Below, one piece after another: positions 1-6,111 of a stretch of 10,965 nt of DNA. The stretch comes from Myxococcota bacterium (GTDB lineage Bacteria > Myxococcota_C > UBA6777). The notes beneath the pieces are model-generated. The model was not told the DNA's origin. It made no database searches and saw only the letters and a program-made list of their open reading frames with translations. Each line of letters opens with the position of its first letter. Positions within the stretch are counted from its first letter, which is position 1. The stretch is from assembly GCA_963169055.1 (NCBI GenBank), contig CAUJFU010000454.1:1-10965 (forward strand), given 5' to 3'. Made by a program: the position numbers and the translations under genes.

Positions 1-114
1 TTTTTTCTCCATTTACTGTTTTTCCTATGTTTAATATTAACACCTTTTTTTCACACGCCGGTGTGGGGGCGGTCCGCCACCCCCCCGCGCCCGAACATGG
101 GCCTTTTTCGTATC
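1..114. other. Gene-free left edge with small palindromes
   Basis: No credible gene is visible. The first 50 bases are AT-rich. They are followed by a 5-bp palindrome CACAC/GTGTG (52-56 and 61-65, loop GCCG) and a GC-rich imperfect hairpin around 65-82 (GGGGGC pairing with GCC-A-CCC, one bulged A). Neither has a T-tract on the exit side, so they are not convincing intrinsic terminators. The stretch reads as part of the repeat-rich gene-free block 1-472. Confidence 0.4.
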
Positions 115-153
115 CAACTGCGTAAGTCCTATCAGATAGGAGTTACGCAGTTG
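115..153. repeat. Near-perfect 19-bp inverted repeat (hairpin)
   Basis: Left arm 115-133 reads CAACTGCGTAAGTCCTATC and right arm 135-153 reads GATAGGAGTTACGCAGTTG. The arms are complementary at 18 of 19 positions and separated by one base (A134). It sits directly against the left end of dispersed repeat copy A. A cruciform, an RNA hairpin or a recombinase or protein target are all possible; none is proven. Confidence 0.85.
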
Positions 154-278
154 CCAAAAAAAGCCGTGTTCGCACCCGTCCAAGCGAGAGTGTCGTTGGT
201 TTGAAAAACAGCGATCTCTTCGCCGATACGGGGTCAAGGGAGCCGCGCTCCCTTGTGGGGCGTGGGGTGAAACCCCAC
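154..278 (+). repeat. Dispersed ~120-bp repeat, copy A
   Basis: Begins with CCAAAAAAAGCCGTGTTCGC, runs through GTCGTTGGTTTGAAAA and ends in two hairpins. Stem 1 is CAAGGGAGC (235-243) with GCTCCCTTG (247-255), loop CGC. Stem 2 is GTGGGGT (262-268) with ACCCCAC (272-278), loop GAA. It aligns by eye with copies B (317-441), C (inverted, 3109-3230) and D (9426-9547). Compared with copy B the stems carry paired changes that preserve base pairing. The family is not one I can name; no open frame in it looks protein-like. Confidence 0.8.
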
Positions 279-289
279 AAAAACCATCG

Positions 290-306
290 AACTGCGTAAG
301 TCCTAT
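290..306 (+). repeat. Third copy of hairpin arm (17 bp)
   Basis: AACTGCGTAAGTCCTAT repeats positions 116-132 of the hairpin left arm exactly. Here it stands alone, without the inverted partner, between repeat copies A and B. The sequence therefore occurs just before copy A (as a hairpin) and just before copy B (as a single arm). Confidence 0.8.
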
Positions 307-316
307 TCTCGAAAAG

Positions 317-441
317 AAAAAAACCCGTGTTCGCGCCACTCCCAGTGGAGCCGCTGTATTGTTTGAAACACCATCCATCATGGAGGCCAACACGAGGTCA
401 AGGGGGCCGCGCCCCCTTGCGGGGTGTGGGGCAGCGCCCCA
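317..441 (+). repeat. Dispersed ~120-bp repeat, copy B
   Basis: Starts in an A-run followed by CCCGTGTTCGCG and ends in two perfect hairpins. Stem 1 is CAAGGGGGC (399-407) with GCCCCCTTG (411-419), loop CGC. Stem 2 is TGGGGC (427-432) with GCCCCA (436-441), loop AGC. The middle (about 340-395) is more diverged from the other copies than the ends. It lies just past the stop codon of the DUF2201 gene and could act as a 3' structure for that operon, but no T-tract follows the stems on the minus strand. Confidence 0.8.
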
Positions 442-472
442 GAAAATAGAAAAATAAACAAAAAACACCGAT

Positions 473-1732
473 TCACCGCAAGAACACGCGCTCGCCCCAA
501 GGGCAAGCGAAGTCACTCGCGCAGGTGAGAACCCACAACACAGGCAAAGCGGGGGGAGACTCAGGGAAAGGGCCGCATCCGTCGGTAAAATAGACGACGC
601 CTTCGGGGCGATGTTGACGGAGGAAGTCGCCTTGGAAGGGAGGGCGAAGATCGGTGCCACCGCGCCCCATAACGGAGTGCAAAGGCCCGCCTTTGTAGGT
701 GGTGACGCGGTGGATGATCGCATCGCATTCGACGAGCAAGATCGTGGAGAGCGAGACGAGGTGTTGGAGTTGTGTACTGATGGCGAGGAGTTCTTGGGTT
801 GAGATGCTTGCGGAGGTGTCGATAACCACGAGCAGACGGGGCTTTTCGCCTTGGGAGATCAAACGCCGTCGGCCCGGGATCAAGCCAACGTGTTGGGGAA
901 AGCGCCGGTTGGGGGTATCGTAGCGATGGATCGGCTTGCGCAAGCGACTGGCAAAGATCTGCAACGCGGCCTTCCAATCCATCGAGCCTTTGGGAGATTG
1001 GGAAGAGTGGACTTGGGCGAGCATCTCTTGGAGATAGGCGGGTTCGCGCCCTGCGAGACGATGGTGGGAGGGCTGTTGTTTGGCTTCTTCGGCAACAGCT
1101 TCGAGGATCTTTTCAACGACACGCTCACGAAGGATCATCGAGGGCAAGTGTCGGCCAAGACCAGAAGAAGTCTCCCCAACGGAATCGGAATCGCCTTCTG
1201 TATCACAGACGATCAACCACAAATGGCCATCCATTAGGGCCTTGAGTTTGGATTCAGGGTCTTTGCCTTCGGCGAGAGCCTTCACCAAGCAGTCATAGCG
1301 GGTCATGGTGCTTTGATGGGGTCGGATGCCGTATTCATAAAAGCCATCGAGGGTCATCGGATGACCCGGCAAAGGCTCTTTGATGTATTCGTTGGCGGAT
1401 ATCTCCATCGCGATGGTCATCAGAGGTGCAAAGGCGACATCGAAGAACTTTGTGTGGCTGGTGTGTCCCAAGACGACGTGGTGGATCTCGTGCAACAAAA
1501 CGCCTGAAAGATACGGAAGATGTGCGGGGTTGGAGAAGTACGAAAGCGAGACGTGCAGGTACACGCGACCTTGGCTTTCGGAAACCCCCATCACTTCGAC
1601 GCTTTCATCGGCAAGAACGATCATCCTCGCCAACACCGCTGCATACAACGGATAGCGTTGCAAAAACCCCATCGGACGGAGTGTTTGAAAGAACCAATCT
1701 TGTGGTAAGGCTTGCGGTACGGTTTGTGACAT
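473..1732 (-). CDS. DUF2201 protein: HExxH metallopeptidase-like plus VWA-like domain
   Basis: 419 residues. The N-terminal part carries HEIHH at residues 81-85, a complete HExxH zinc-protease motif, followed by AMEISANEY (108-116), where a third ligand would be expected. The C-terminal part (about 298-419) matches the DUF2201 VWA-like domain: DTSAS at 305-309 is a MIDAS motif, with GGTD (358-361) and FTDG (382-385) supplying the other positions, and the end PVLWV...PWGERV is typical of the family. The start chosen is the ATG at 1732, five bases after the MoxR stop codon; an upstream in-frame extension would overlap moxR by more than 200 bases and is not protein-like. MoxR plus VWA or DUF2201 pairs are a known arrangement in which the ATPase is thought to remodel a target together with the VWA partner. 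The target here is unknown, and protease activity is predicted only from the motif. Confidence 0.9.
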   Translation of the reverse strand: MSQTVPQALPQDWFFQTLRPMGFLQRYPLYAAVLARMIVLADESVEVMGVSESQGRVYLHVSLSYFSNPAHLPYLSGVLLHEIHHVVLGHTSHTKFFDVAFAPLMTIAMEISANEYIKEPLPGHPMTLDGFYEYGIRPHQSTMTRYDCLVKALAEGKDPESKLKALMDGHLWLIVCDTEGDSDSVGETSSGLGRHLPSMILRERVVEKILEAVAEEAKQQPSHHRLAGREPAYLQEMLAQVHSSQSPKGSMDWKAALQIFASRLRKPIHRYDTPNRRFPQHVGLIPGRRRLISQGEKPRLLVVIDTSASISTQELLAISTQLQHLVSLSTILLVECDAIIHRVTTYKGGPLHSVMGRGGTDLRPPFQGDFLRQHRPEGVVYFTDGCGPFPESPPALPVLWVLTCASDFACPWGERVFLR

Positions 1733-1737
1733 AGCGA

Positions 1738-3048
1738 CTATCCAAGCAGTCCGAGGTCTTTCAGGTCTTTTGCAAAGCTGTGCAGCATACGTTCGGGGAG
1801 GGCTTTGCAGATCTCCAAGAGGTCGCGGAGGGCTAGACGGACGGAGTTGTTTTTGCGAAGCATCTGGAGCTTTTCGTGATTGCGAAAGAAGGAGATGGTT
1901 GCGCGGAAAAACAAGCCCAGCCAATGATCGTGGCGTTCTTTGACCCATGCGCGGAGGGTCTTGGCGGCGGCGGAAGCTTTGAAGTTGCTTTCAAGCAGCG
2001 CATCGGGTGGATACAAAGACGGCAACAAAGCGAAGGCCGCAGGATTTTTGAAGAGTGCTTCTTGCAACGATTCGCGGGAATCCCCGGGCAGCGCCCGTAA
2101 AAGGGCATGGATCGAAGAAGAAGAGATGCGCTTTTGATCGAGGCGCAAGGTGATCTCAGCGGGAGCTTGGAGCAAAGGGCGCAAGCGTTGGCATAGCTCG
2201 TCGACTTGATCGGTCTTTCCGACTTCGATCCAGCCCGCCAAACGCGCCAAAACAGCGGGATCTTTGTCTGCCGAAGCCAGCCAAAGATCGGGTTCAAAGA
2301 GATCTCCTTCGTTGCCGATCTGCTGCATCTCAGGCCGCGCAAGCAAGACATCGACCCAAGAAGGCGGAAGATAGCCACCCAAAAGCTCCGCCAGAAAAGA
2401 TCGATCCGCACGATCCACCGGCGAAAGCCCCGTCAATAGGCGCGAAGCATACGCCCATGTACGCGGTGGTACGGTCTCAAAGAAGCGATCGTGTGTACGC
2501 GCCATCCCCAAGATCGCTCGATGAATCCCTGCATCGACCGCCCACGCAAGCCAATGCGTGCGATCTGCATAGACACGGACTTGCAGAAATCGCGCACGCA
2601 GCGCAGGATCGAGCGGTGTGACGTGATAATCCTCTCCTTCGGGATTGATCGCAGCACAAGTTGACCATCCTTCTGGGAGGGCGTAGCTATGGAGCTTTCG
2701 AGCGGTGAGCAGTTGGAGTGCAGGCTGCTGCATATAACGCTCGGCGCGATTAAGTTCTTCAAGCATCAGCACACCCGCCCCACCTTGCGGCAAGATCGCA
2801 GGAGCCGCATACACGGTGCGCCCATCTTGGATCTGCGGAAGACCCACCAGATCAGGCGGTTCCAACAAGCTCAAATCCAACACACAACAGCCAATCCCCA
2901 ACTGGCGCGCTGTCTCCTGCAAGATCTCGCTCTTTCCTATCCCCGTAGCGCCTTCCAACAACACAGGCAAACGCGCTTGATACGCCGCCTTTAACAAACG
3001 AACCAATCTCGCCCCAACCGGCAACGAGACCATCCACTTCGTCTCCAT
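1738..3048 (-). CDS. MoxR-type AAA+ ATPase
   Basis: 436 residues, cytosolic, no membrane segment. Walker A is GATGIGKS (33-40), Walker B is VLMLEE (93-98) followed by LNRAE, sensor-1 asparagine is N135 in AAINPE, and DPALRARF (148-154) carries the candidate arginine finger. These place it in the MoxR/AAA_5 group, whose members act as ring-shaped chaperones for VWA-domain partners. The last roughly 200 residues are helical and lack a recognised motif. It is the first gene of a two-gene minus-strand operon; the DUF2201 gene starts five bases after its stop. The ATG at 3048 is preceded by GGAGAGGAAAGGA, with the last GGA nine bases upstream. A second ATG at 3033 (residue 6) is a possible alternative. 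A weak -10-like TAAAAT lies on the minus strand at 3103-3108, at the edge of repeat copy C, without a clear -35. Confidence 0.9.
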   Translation of the reverse strand: METKWMVSLPVGARLVRLLKAAYQARLPVLLEGATGIGKSEILQETARQLGIGCCVLDLSLLEPPDLVGLPQIQDGRTVYAAPAILPQGGAGVLMLEELNRAERYMQQPALQLLTARKLHSYALPEGWSTCAAINPEGEDYHVTPLDPALRARFLQVRVYADRTHWLAWAVDAGIHRAILGMARTHDRFFETVPPRTWAYASRLLTGLSPVDRADRSFLAELLGGYLPPSWVDVLLARPEMQQIGNEGDLFEPDLWLASADKDPAVLARLAGWIEVGKTDQVDELCQRLRPLLQAPAEITLRLDQKRISSSSIHALLRALPGDSRESLQEALFKNPAAFALLPSLYPPDALLESNFKASAAAKTLRAWVKERHDHWLGLFFRATISFFRNHEKLQMLRKNNSVRLALRDLLEICKALPERMLHSFAKDLKDLGLLG

Positions 3049-3108
3049 CCACTTCTATCCTTTCCTCTCCTTGATAAGCGTCCGCCTTTCTGTGTTGGGT
3101 TTATTTTA

Positions 3109-3230
3109 TGGGGCGCTGCCCCAGACCCCGCAAGGGACTGTCGCCCCTTGACCCCGTATTGGCAGAAGAACAAAGGCGTTTCAAACCCACAGCGCTGCCG
3201 CTTGGGGTGGCGCGAACACGGCTTTTTTGG
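3109..3230 (-). repeat. Dispersed ~120-bp repeat, copy C (inverted)
   Basis: Read on the minus strand it begins CCAAAAAAGCCGTGTTCGCG (about 3230-3211) and ends with the two-hairpin tail. Stem 2 is TGGGGC (3109-3114) with GCCCCA (3118-3123). Stem 1 is CAAGGGA (3131-3137) with CCCCTTG (3144-3150), one G-T wobble. Its hairpin tail matches copy D. It lies in the divergent gap between the MoxR and Septu-like operons, so transcripts or regulators of either could meet it. Confidence 0.8.
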
Positions 3231-3256
3231 CCACTACACCACTTCGGTGCGGATCC

Positions 3257-3320
3257 TTGACAGACCAAAACAACACAACGACTCTGTCGCTTGGCCATTC
3301 ACAAACACGGCTTTTTTCAA
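3257..3320 (-). repeat. Partial repeat copy C' (left end only)
   Basis: On the minus strand AAAAAAGCCGTGTT is followed, after a short diverged stretch, by CCAAGCGACAGAGTCGTTG, the left half of the dispersed repeat. The two-hairpin tail is missing and copy C follows. On the plus strand TTGACA at 3257-3262 resembles a -35 box, but no acceptable -10 lies 16-18 bases on. Confidence 0.65.
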
Positions 3321-3359
3321 CTGTACAAGTCCGAAGAAGATCGAAAAAAACGAAAAAAC

Positions 3360-3366
3360 GGAAAGG
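3360..3366 (+). promoter_or_regulatory. Ribosome binding site that sets the ptuA start
   Basis: GGAAAGG ends six bases before ATG 3373. The reading frame is open upstream to about 3148, but that part runs through repeat copies C and C'. This site is the main reason to begin the protein at 3373. Confidence 0.7.
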
Positions 3367-3372
3367 CCGCCG

Positions 3373-5355
3373 ATGAGCGCATACTACGCATCTCTCAGCA
3401 AAGCACCGTGGACGCTCGTCTACCGCGCACAACTGCCTGAGGACTTCAACGAATTCCTTGTTGCTCTCCCAAACGGCAGCCCCGAATCTAAAGACCCGAT
3501 CGACTGGCGATTTCTCGAAGAAGGCGAAGATCGCTCACTTCCGCAAGGCTATCTTCCCTTCCATACACTCCACGACACAGCGATCCAACCCATCGAAGCA
3601 GCCCAACCCATCGAAGCAGCCCAACCCATCGAAGCAGCACAACCCATCGAAGCAGCCCAACCCATCGAGGCAAAACGCGGCTTTGTTCCGCAAGATCGAC
3701 CACGTGGCCTTCGACATTGGGCCAACGTGCTGCTCCGAAAAGAAACCTACCGTGTTGTAGAGTTCTACCTTCACAAAAACGAAACACGCTTGATTACGGG
3801 AAAAGCGCTCTCTGTTTTTGTTTTGGAGCCAATGCTTCCAAAGAGCCTCTTTCCCTCCAATGCTCTGGAAATAGATCGAGACAAGGAACTTTCGGTGGGT
3901 TCGTGTCTTTCGTTTGAAGATGATCGGCTTTGGTACATCTGCGCGTTTGAAACGACGTCTTTGAACGAACCGCTCCGCGCACACTGCCGCTTGTTGCAAC
4001 TTGGGCTAAACCTCGTCCAAATCGAAAACTATCGGGGATTTCCATCTCTGTCCGTCTGCTTTTCTTCTCCATGCACCGTGATCGTTGCGCCCAACGGAGC
4101 AGGAAAAACCGCCTTCTTAGACGCCATCGCCAGCCTACTGCGCACGTTGTTAGATGGCATCGAAGGCAAGGAAAAACGGCCTATCCTTCAACCATTCGAC
4201 ACACGCCGCACACAAAGCCCACAACACGCGATGGAGCCTGTCTTTCCAACAACGTTGCTGGCCCTTTACGCTTGGCCGAACGAATGGAACCGATGGGGGA
4301 TCGAAAAAACTTCCGAAGACGCAGATCACACCATCCCTCGGCGAAGAACTTGGGATGCGAACGTGCTCGCTGCAGCCCATCACCTGCGTCATGCCGTTCA
4401 GAACGATCTTTCGGACGCAAGCCGCACTCCAACAACGCTTCCTGTTTTCGCTTATTACGGGACGCAACGCTTGTGGGACACGCGGCAGATCGCCCCAAGA
4501 GAAAACAAAGATCCGACTCCAAACGCCCGATTGCGCGGCTATCAAGACTGCTTGCATTCCTCTGCGCGATACGCGTCGTTTGTGGACTGGTTTCGGCGCT
4601 ACGCATCAGAAGCGCAGTTTCGTCCCAATTCTCCGCATCAACCGAAAGAACGATTGGAATGCGTACGCAACGCGATTCGGCACGTTCTTGCTCCTCAAGG
4701 CATTGAAGATATCGCATGGGACTTTGTTGAAGAAACAGTCGTTGTGCAACATCGCACGCAGGGGACTCTTCCTGCGGATGCGATGAGCGACGGTATCCGC
4801 ACGATGCTTGGGCTTGTGGGCGATCTAGCGCATCGTGCAGTGCGACTGAATCCGCATCTCGGCAAAGAGGCGGCCAAACAATCCGACGGACTGGTCTTGA
4901 TCGATGAAGTCGATCTACACCTCCACCCCGACTGGCAACAACATATCCTCGCGCTGTTGTTCGCGGCGTTCCCCCGCCTCCAATTTGTGGTGACCACGCA
5001 CAGTCCGCAGGTGCTTTCGACCATCCACGCAGACGCCATCCGCGTGCTTTCTGTGGACGACGAAGGAGCCGTACACGTCCTCACGCCGACTCAACAAACA
5101 CGCGGAGTTGAAAGCCCTGACGTGATGGCCTCGGTGATGGGGATCGATCCGCTGCCTCCAGTACCCGAGGCCCACTGGATGCAAGAATATCGTGCGTTGG
5201 CTGAACAAGGCTTTGCCGATACACCAGAAGCCCAAAGAAAAAGAGAGCGGATCGAAAAGCACTTTGGCTCCCAGCATCCGCTGCTATTGGGGATCGATCG
5301 TCTGCGACGATTCCAACAATTCAAACAGCGCCGCGCATCCAACACCGAACCATAA
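3373..5355 (+). CDS. Septu PtuA-like ABC-type ATPase with extended N-terminus
   Basis: 660 residues. The C-terminal two thirds is a COG3950-type ATPase: ENYRGF strand (218-223), Walker A APNGAGKT (239-246), YYGTQRLW (361-368), signature-like MSDG (471-474), Walker B GLVLIDEVD (506-514) continuing DLHLHPDW, and H-loop TTHSP (541-545). COG3950-like ATPases next to a TIGR02646-type HNH protein are PtuA of Septu, or the PtuA effector of Eco7/Ec78-type retrons. The HNH gene follows 11 bases later, so the assignment rests on family and context together. Odd points: ATPases of this group normally start close to the RGF strand, whereas here about 210 extra residues precede it. These include five tandem QPIEAA units (72-100) and a stretch I do not recognise (110-205). 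Start ATG 3373 has GGAAAGG six bases upstream. In-frame openness back to 3148 runs through repeat DNA and is probably not translated. Confidence 0.85.
   Translation: MSAYYASLSKAPWTLVYRAQLPEDFNEFLVALPNGSPESKDPIDWRFLEEGEDRSLPQGYLPFHTLHDTAIQPIEAAQPIEAAQPIEAAQPIEAAQPIEAKRGFVPQDRPRGLRHWANVLLRKETYRVVEFYLHKNETRLITGKALSVFVLEPMLPKSLFPSNALEIDRDKELSVGSCLSFEDDRLWYICAFETTSLNEPLRAHCRLLQLGLNLVQIENYRGFPSLSVCFSSPCTVIVAPNGAGKTAFLDAIASLLRTLLDGIEGKEKRPILQPFDTRRTQSPQHAMEPVFPTTLLALYAWPNEWNRWGIEKTSEDADHTIPRRRTWDANVLAAAHHLRHAVQNDLSDASRTPTTLPVFAYYGTQRLWDTRQIAPRENKDPTPNARLRGYQDCLHSSARYASFVDWFRRYASEAQFRPNSPHQPKERLECVRNAIRHVLAPQGIEDIAWDFVEETVVVQHRTQGTLPADAMSDGIRTMLGLVGDLAHRAVRLNPHLGKEAAKQSDGLVLIDEVDLHLHPDWQQHILALLFAAFPRLQFVVTTHSPQVLSTIHADAIRVLSVDDEGAVHVLTPTQQTRGVESPDVMASVMGIDPLPPVPEAHWMQEYRALAEQGFADTPEAQRKRERIEKHFGSQHPLLLGIDRLRRFQQFKQRRASNTEP
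3586..3672 (+). repeat. 18-bp in-frame tandem repeat in ptuA
   Basis: Four full units of CAACCCATCGAAGCAGCC (units 1, 2 and 4 identical; unit 3 differs only in its last base) plus a fifth partial unit ending GAGGCA. It encodes (QPIEAA)4-QPIEA, residues 72-100. The unit is a multiple of three, so gain or loss of units changes linker length without shifting frame. The near identity of the units at DNA level indicates recent expansion. Confidence 0.95.
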
Positions 5356-5366
5356 AGAGACCACAG

Positions 5367-6026
5367 ATGCACAAACTCGACCGTGAGAACATTCCTGTTC
5401 CGGTGTGCCTCGCACGCTACAAACACGGAACAGATCACTGGAAAGATGTCTCTTACACCGACAAGCAGACGATCCGCGAGGGCCTCCAACAGATGCAGGC
5501 GGGTTTGTGCGCCTATTGCGAAGGTGATCTCAGCCAACTTTACCAACATATCGAACATTTCCGCCAACAAGCGCATTTTCCTCAACTCTCCTTCCGATGG
5601 AACAACCTCTTTTTGTCCTGCGACCAACAGGACTCCTGCGGAAGATACAAAGACAAACAACCTTTCCATTCCTACAAACACGAAAACTTACTGGACCCTT
5701 GTGTGGATGATCCTGACGCTTTCCTGTCTTTTGCTTCGGATGGAGCAATCCATCCAAGAGAAAACCTCAGCACCAAACAAAGACAACGAGCCGAAGAAAC
5801 GCTGCGTATCTTTGGGTTAGACGCCAATTGGGGCAGGCTTCGGAGGATGCGCCAACAAACCCTCAAAGGCTATCAACTTGAGAAGGGGTTTGCAGACATG
5901 ATCGAGAATCTCGAAGCGTTGACAGAAGAAGAAAGATCCGAATATCTCTCCGAAGAGATTACCGCGATCCGCAACCATCCATTCTGTACAACGATCCGTC
6001 ATTTTCTCGAAGGCTGTCTCGAATAG
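5367..6026 (+). CDS. Septu PtuB-like HNH nuclease (TIGR02646-like)
   Basis: 219 residues. The order of motifs is that of the TIGR02646 / PtuB family: CAYC (48-51), HIEHF (61-65), FRWNNLFLSC (76-85), a second cysteine pair C85/C91 in SCDQQDSCG, then NLLDP (107-111) followed by a DPDAFLSFASDG stretch. The two cysteine pairs would bind a structural zinc, and the HIEHF histidines with the N79/N80 region form the HNH active site. Predicted role: nuclease effector acting with the upstream ATPase on nucleic acid during phage infection. It starts 11 bases after the ptuA stop with only a weak AGAG-type ribosome site, which suggests translation linked to ptuA. Length is in the usual range and all motif residues are present, so it looks intact. 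No reverse transcriptase or msr/msd-like RNA is visible nearby, which favours stand-alone Septu over a retron. Confidence 0.88.
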   Translation: MHKLDRENIPVPVCLARYKHGTDHWKDVSYTDKQTIREGLQQMQAGLCAYCEGDLSQLYQHIEHFRQQAHFPQLSFRWNNLFLSCDQQDSCGRYKDKQPFHSYKHENLLDPCVDDPDAFLSFASDGAIHPRENLSTKQRQRAEETLRIFGLDANWGRLRRMRQQTLKGYQLEKGFADMIENLEALTEEERSEYLSEEITAIRNHPFCTTIRHFLEGCLE

Positions 6027-6100
6027 AACCGCACCTCCCCAAAAAGACCATGAACAGGGGGAGAGAGCAGATGCCAAACGCACCGAGTTCGCAACACCGA

Positions 6101-6105
6101 AGGAG
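6101..6105 (+). promoter_or_regulatory. Ribosome binding site of the kinase gene
   Basis: AGGAG (preceded by another A) ends six bases before ATG 6112. It selects that ATG over the TTG immediately before it at 6109. Confidence 0.75.
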
Positions 6106-6111
6106 ACGTTG

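Noticed and set aside
154-441. Integron attC sites
   Set aside because: Size and hairpins are suggestive, but conserved core and inverse-core sequences are not visible, copies lie in both orientations, and no integrase is present.
399-472. Intrinsic terminator after the DUF2201 gene
   Set aside because: On the minus strand the T-rich stretch comes before the hairpins, not after them.
37-723. Minus-strand reading frame across the left edge
   Set aside because: It runs through two repeat copies and overlaps the DUF2201 gene; low-complexity product without motifs.
3257-3285. Sigma-70 promoter for ptuA
   Set aside because: TTGACA is perfect as a -35, but no hexamer at 16-18 bases spacing resembles a -10.
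3049-6026. Retron (Eco7/Ec78 type) using PtuA-PtuB as effector
   Set aside because: No reverse transcriptase frame in the window and no msr/msd-like structure recognised upstream; the upstream hairpins belong to the dispersed repeat.
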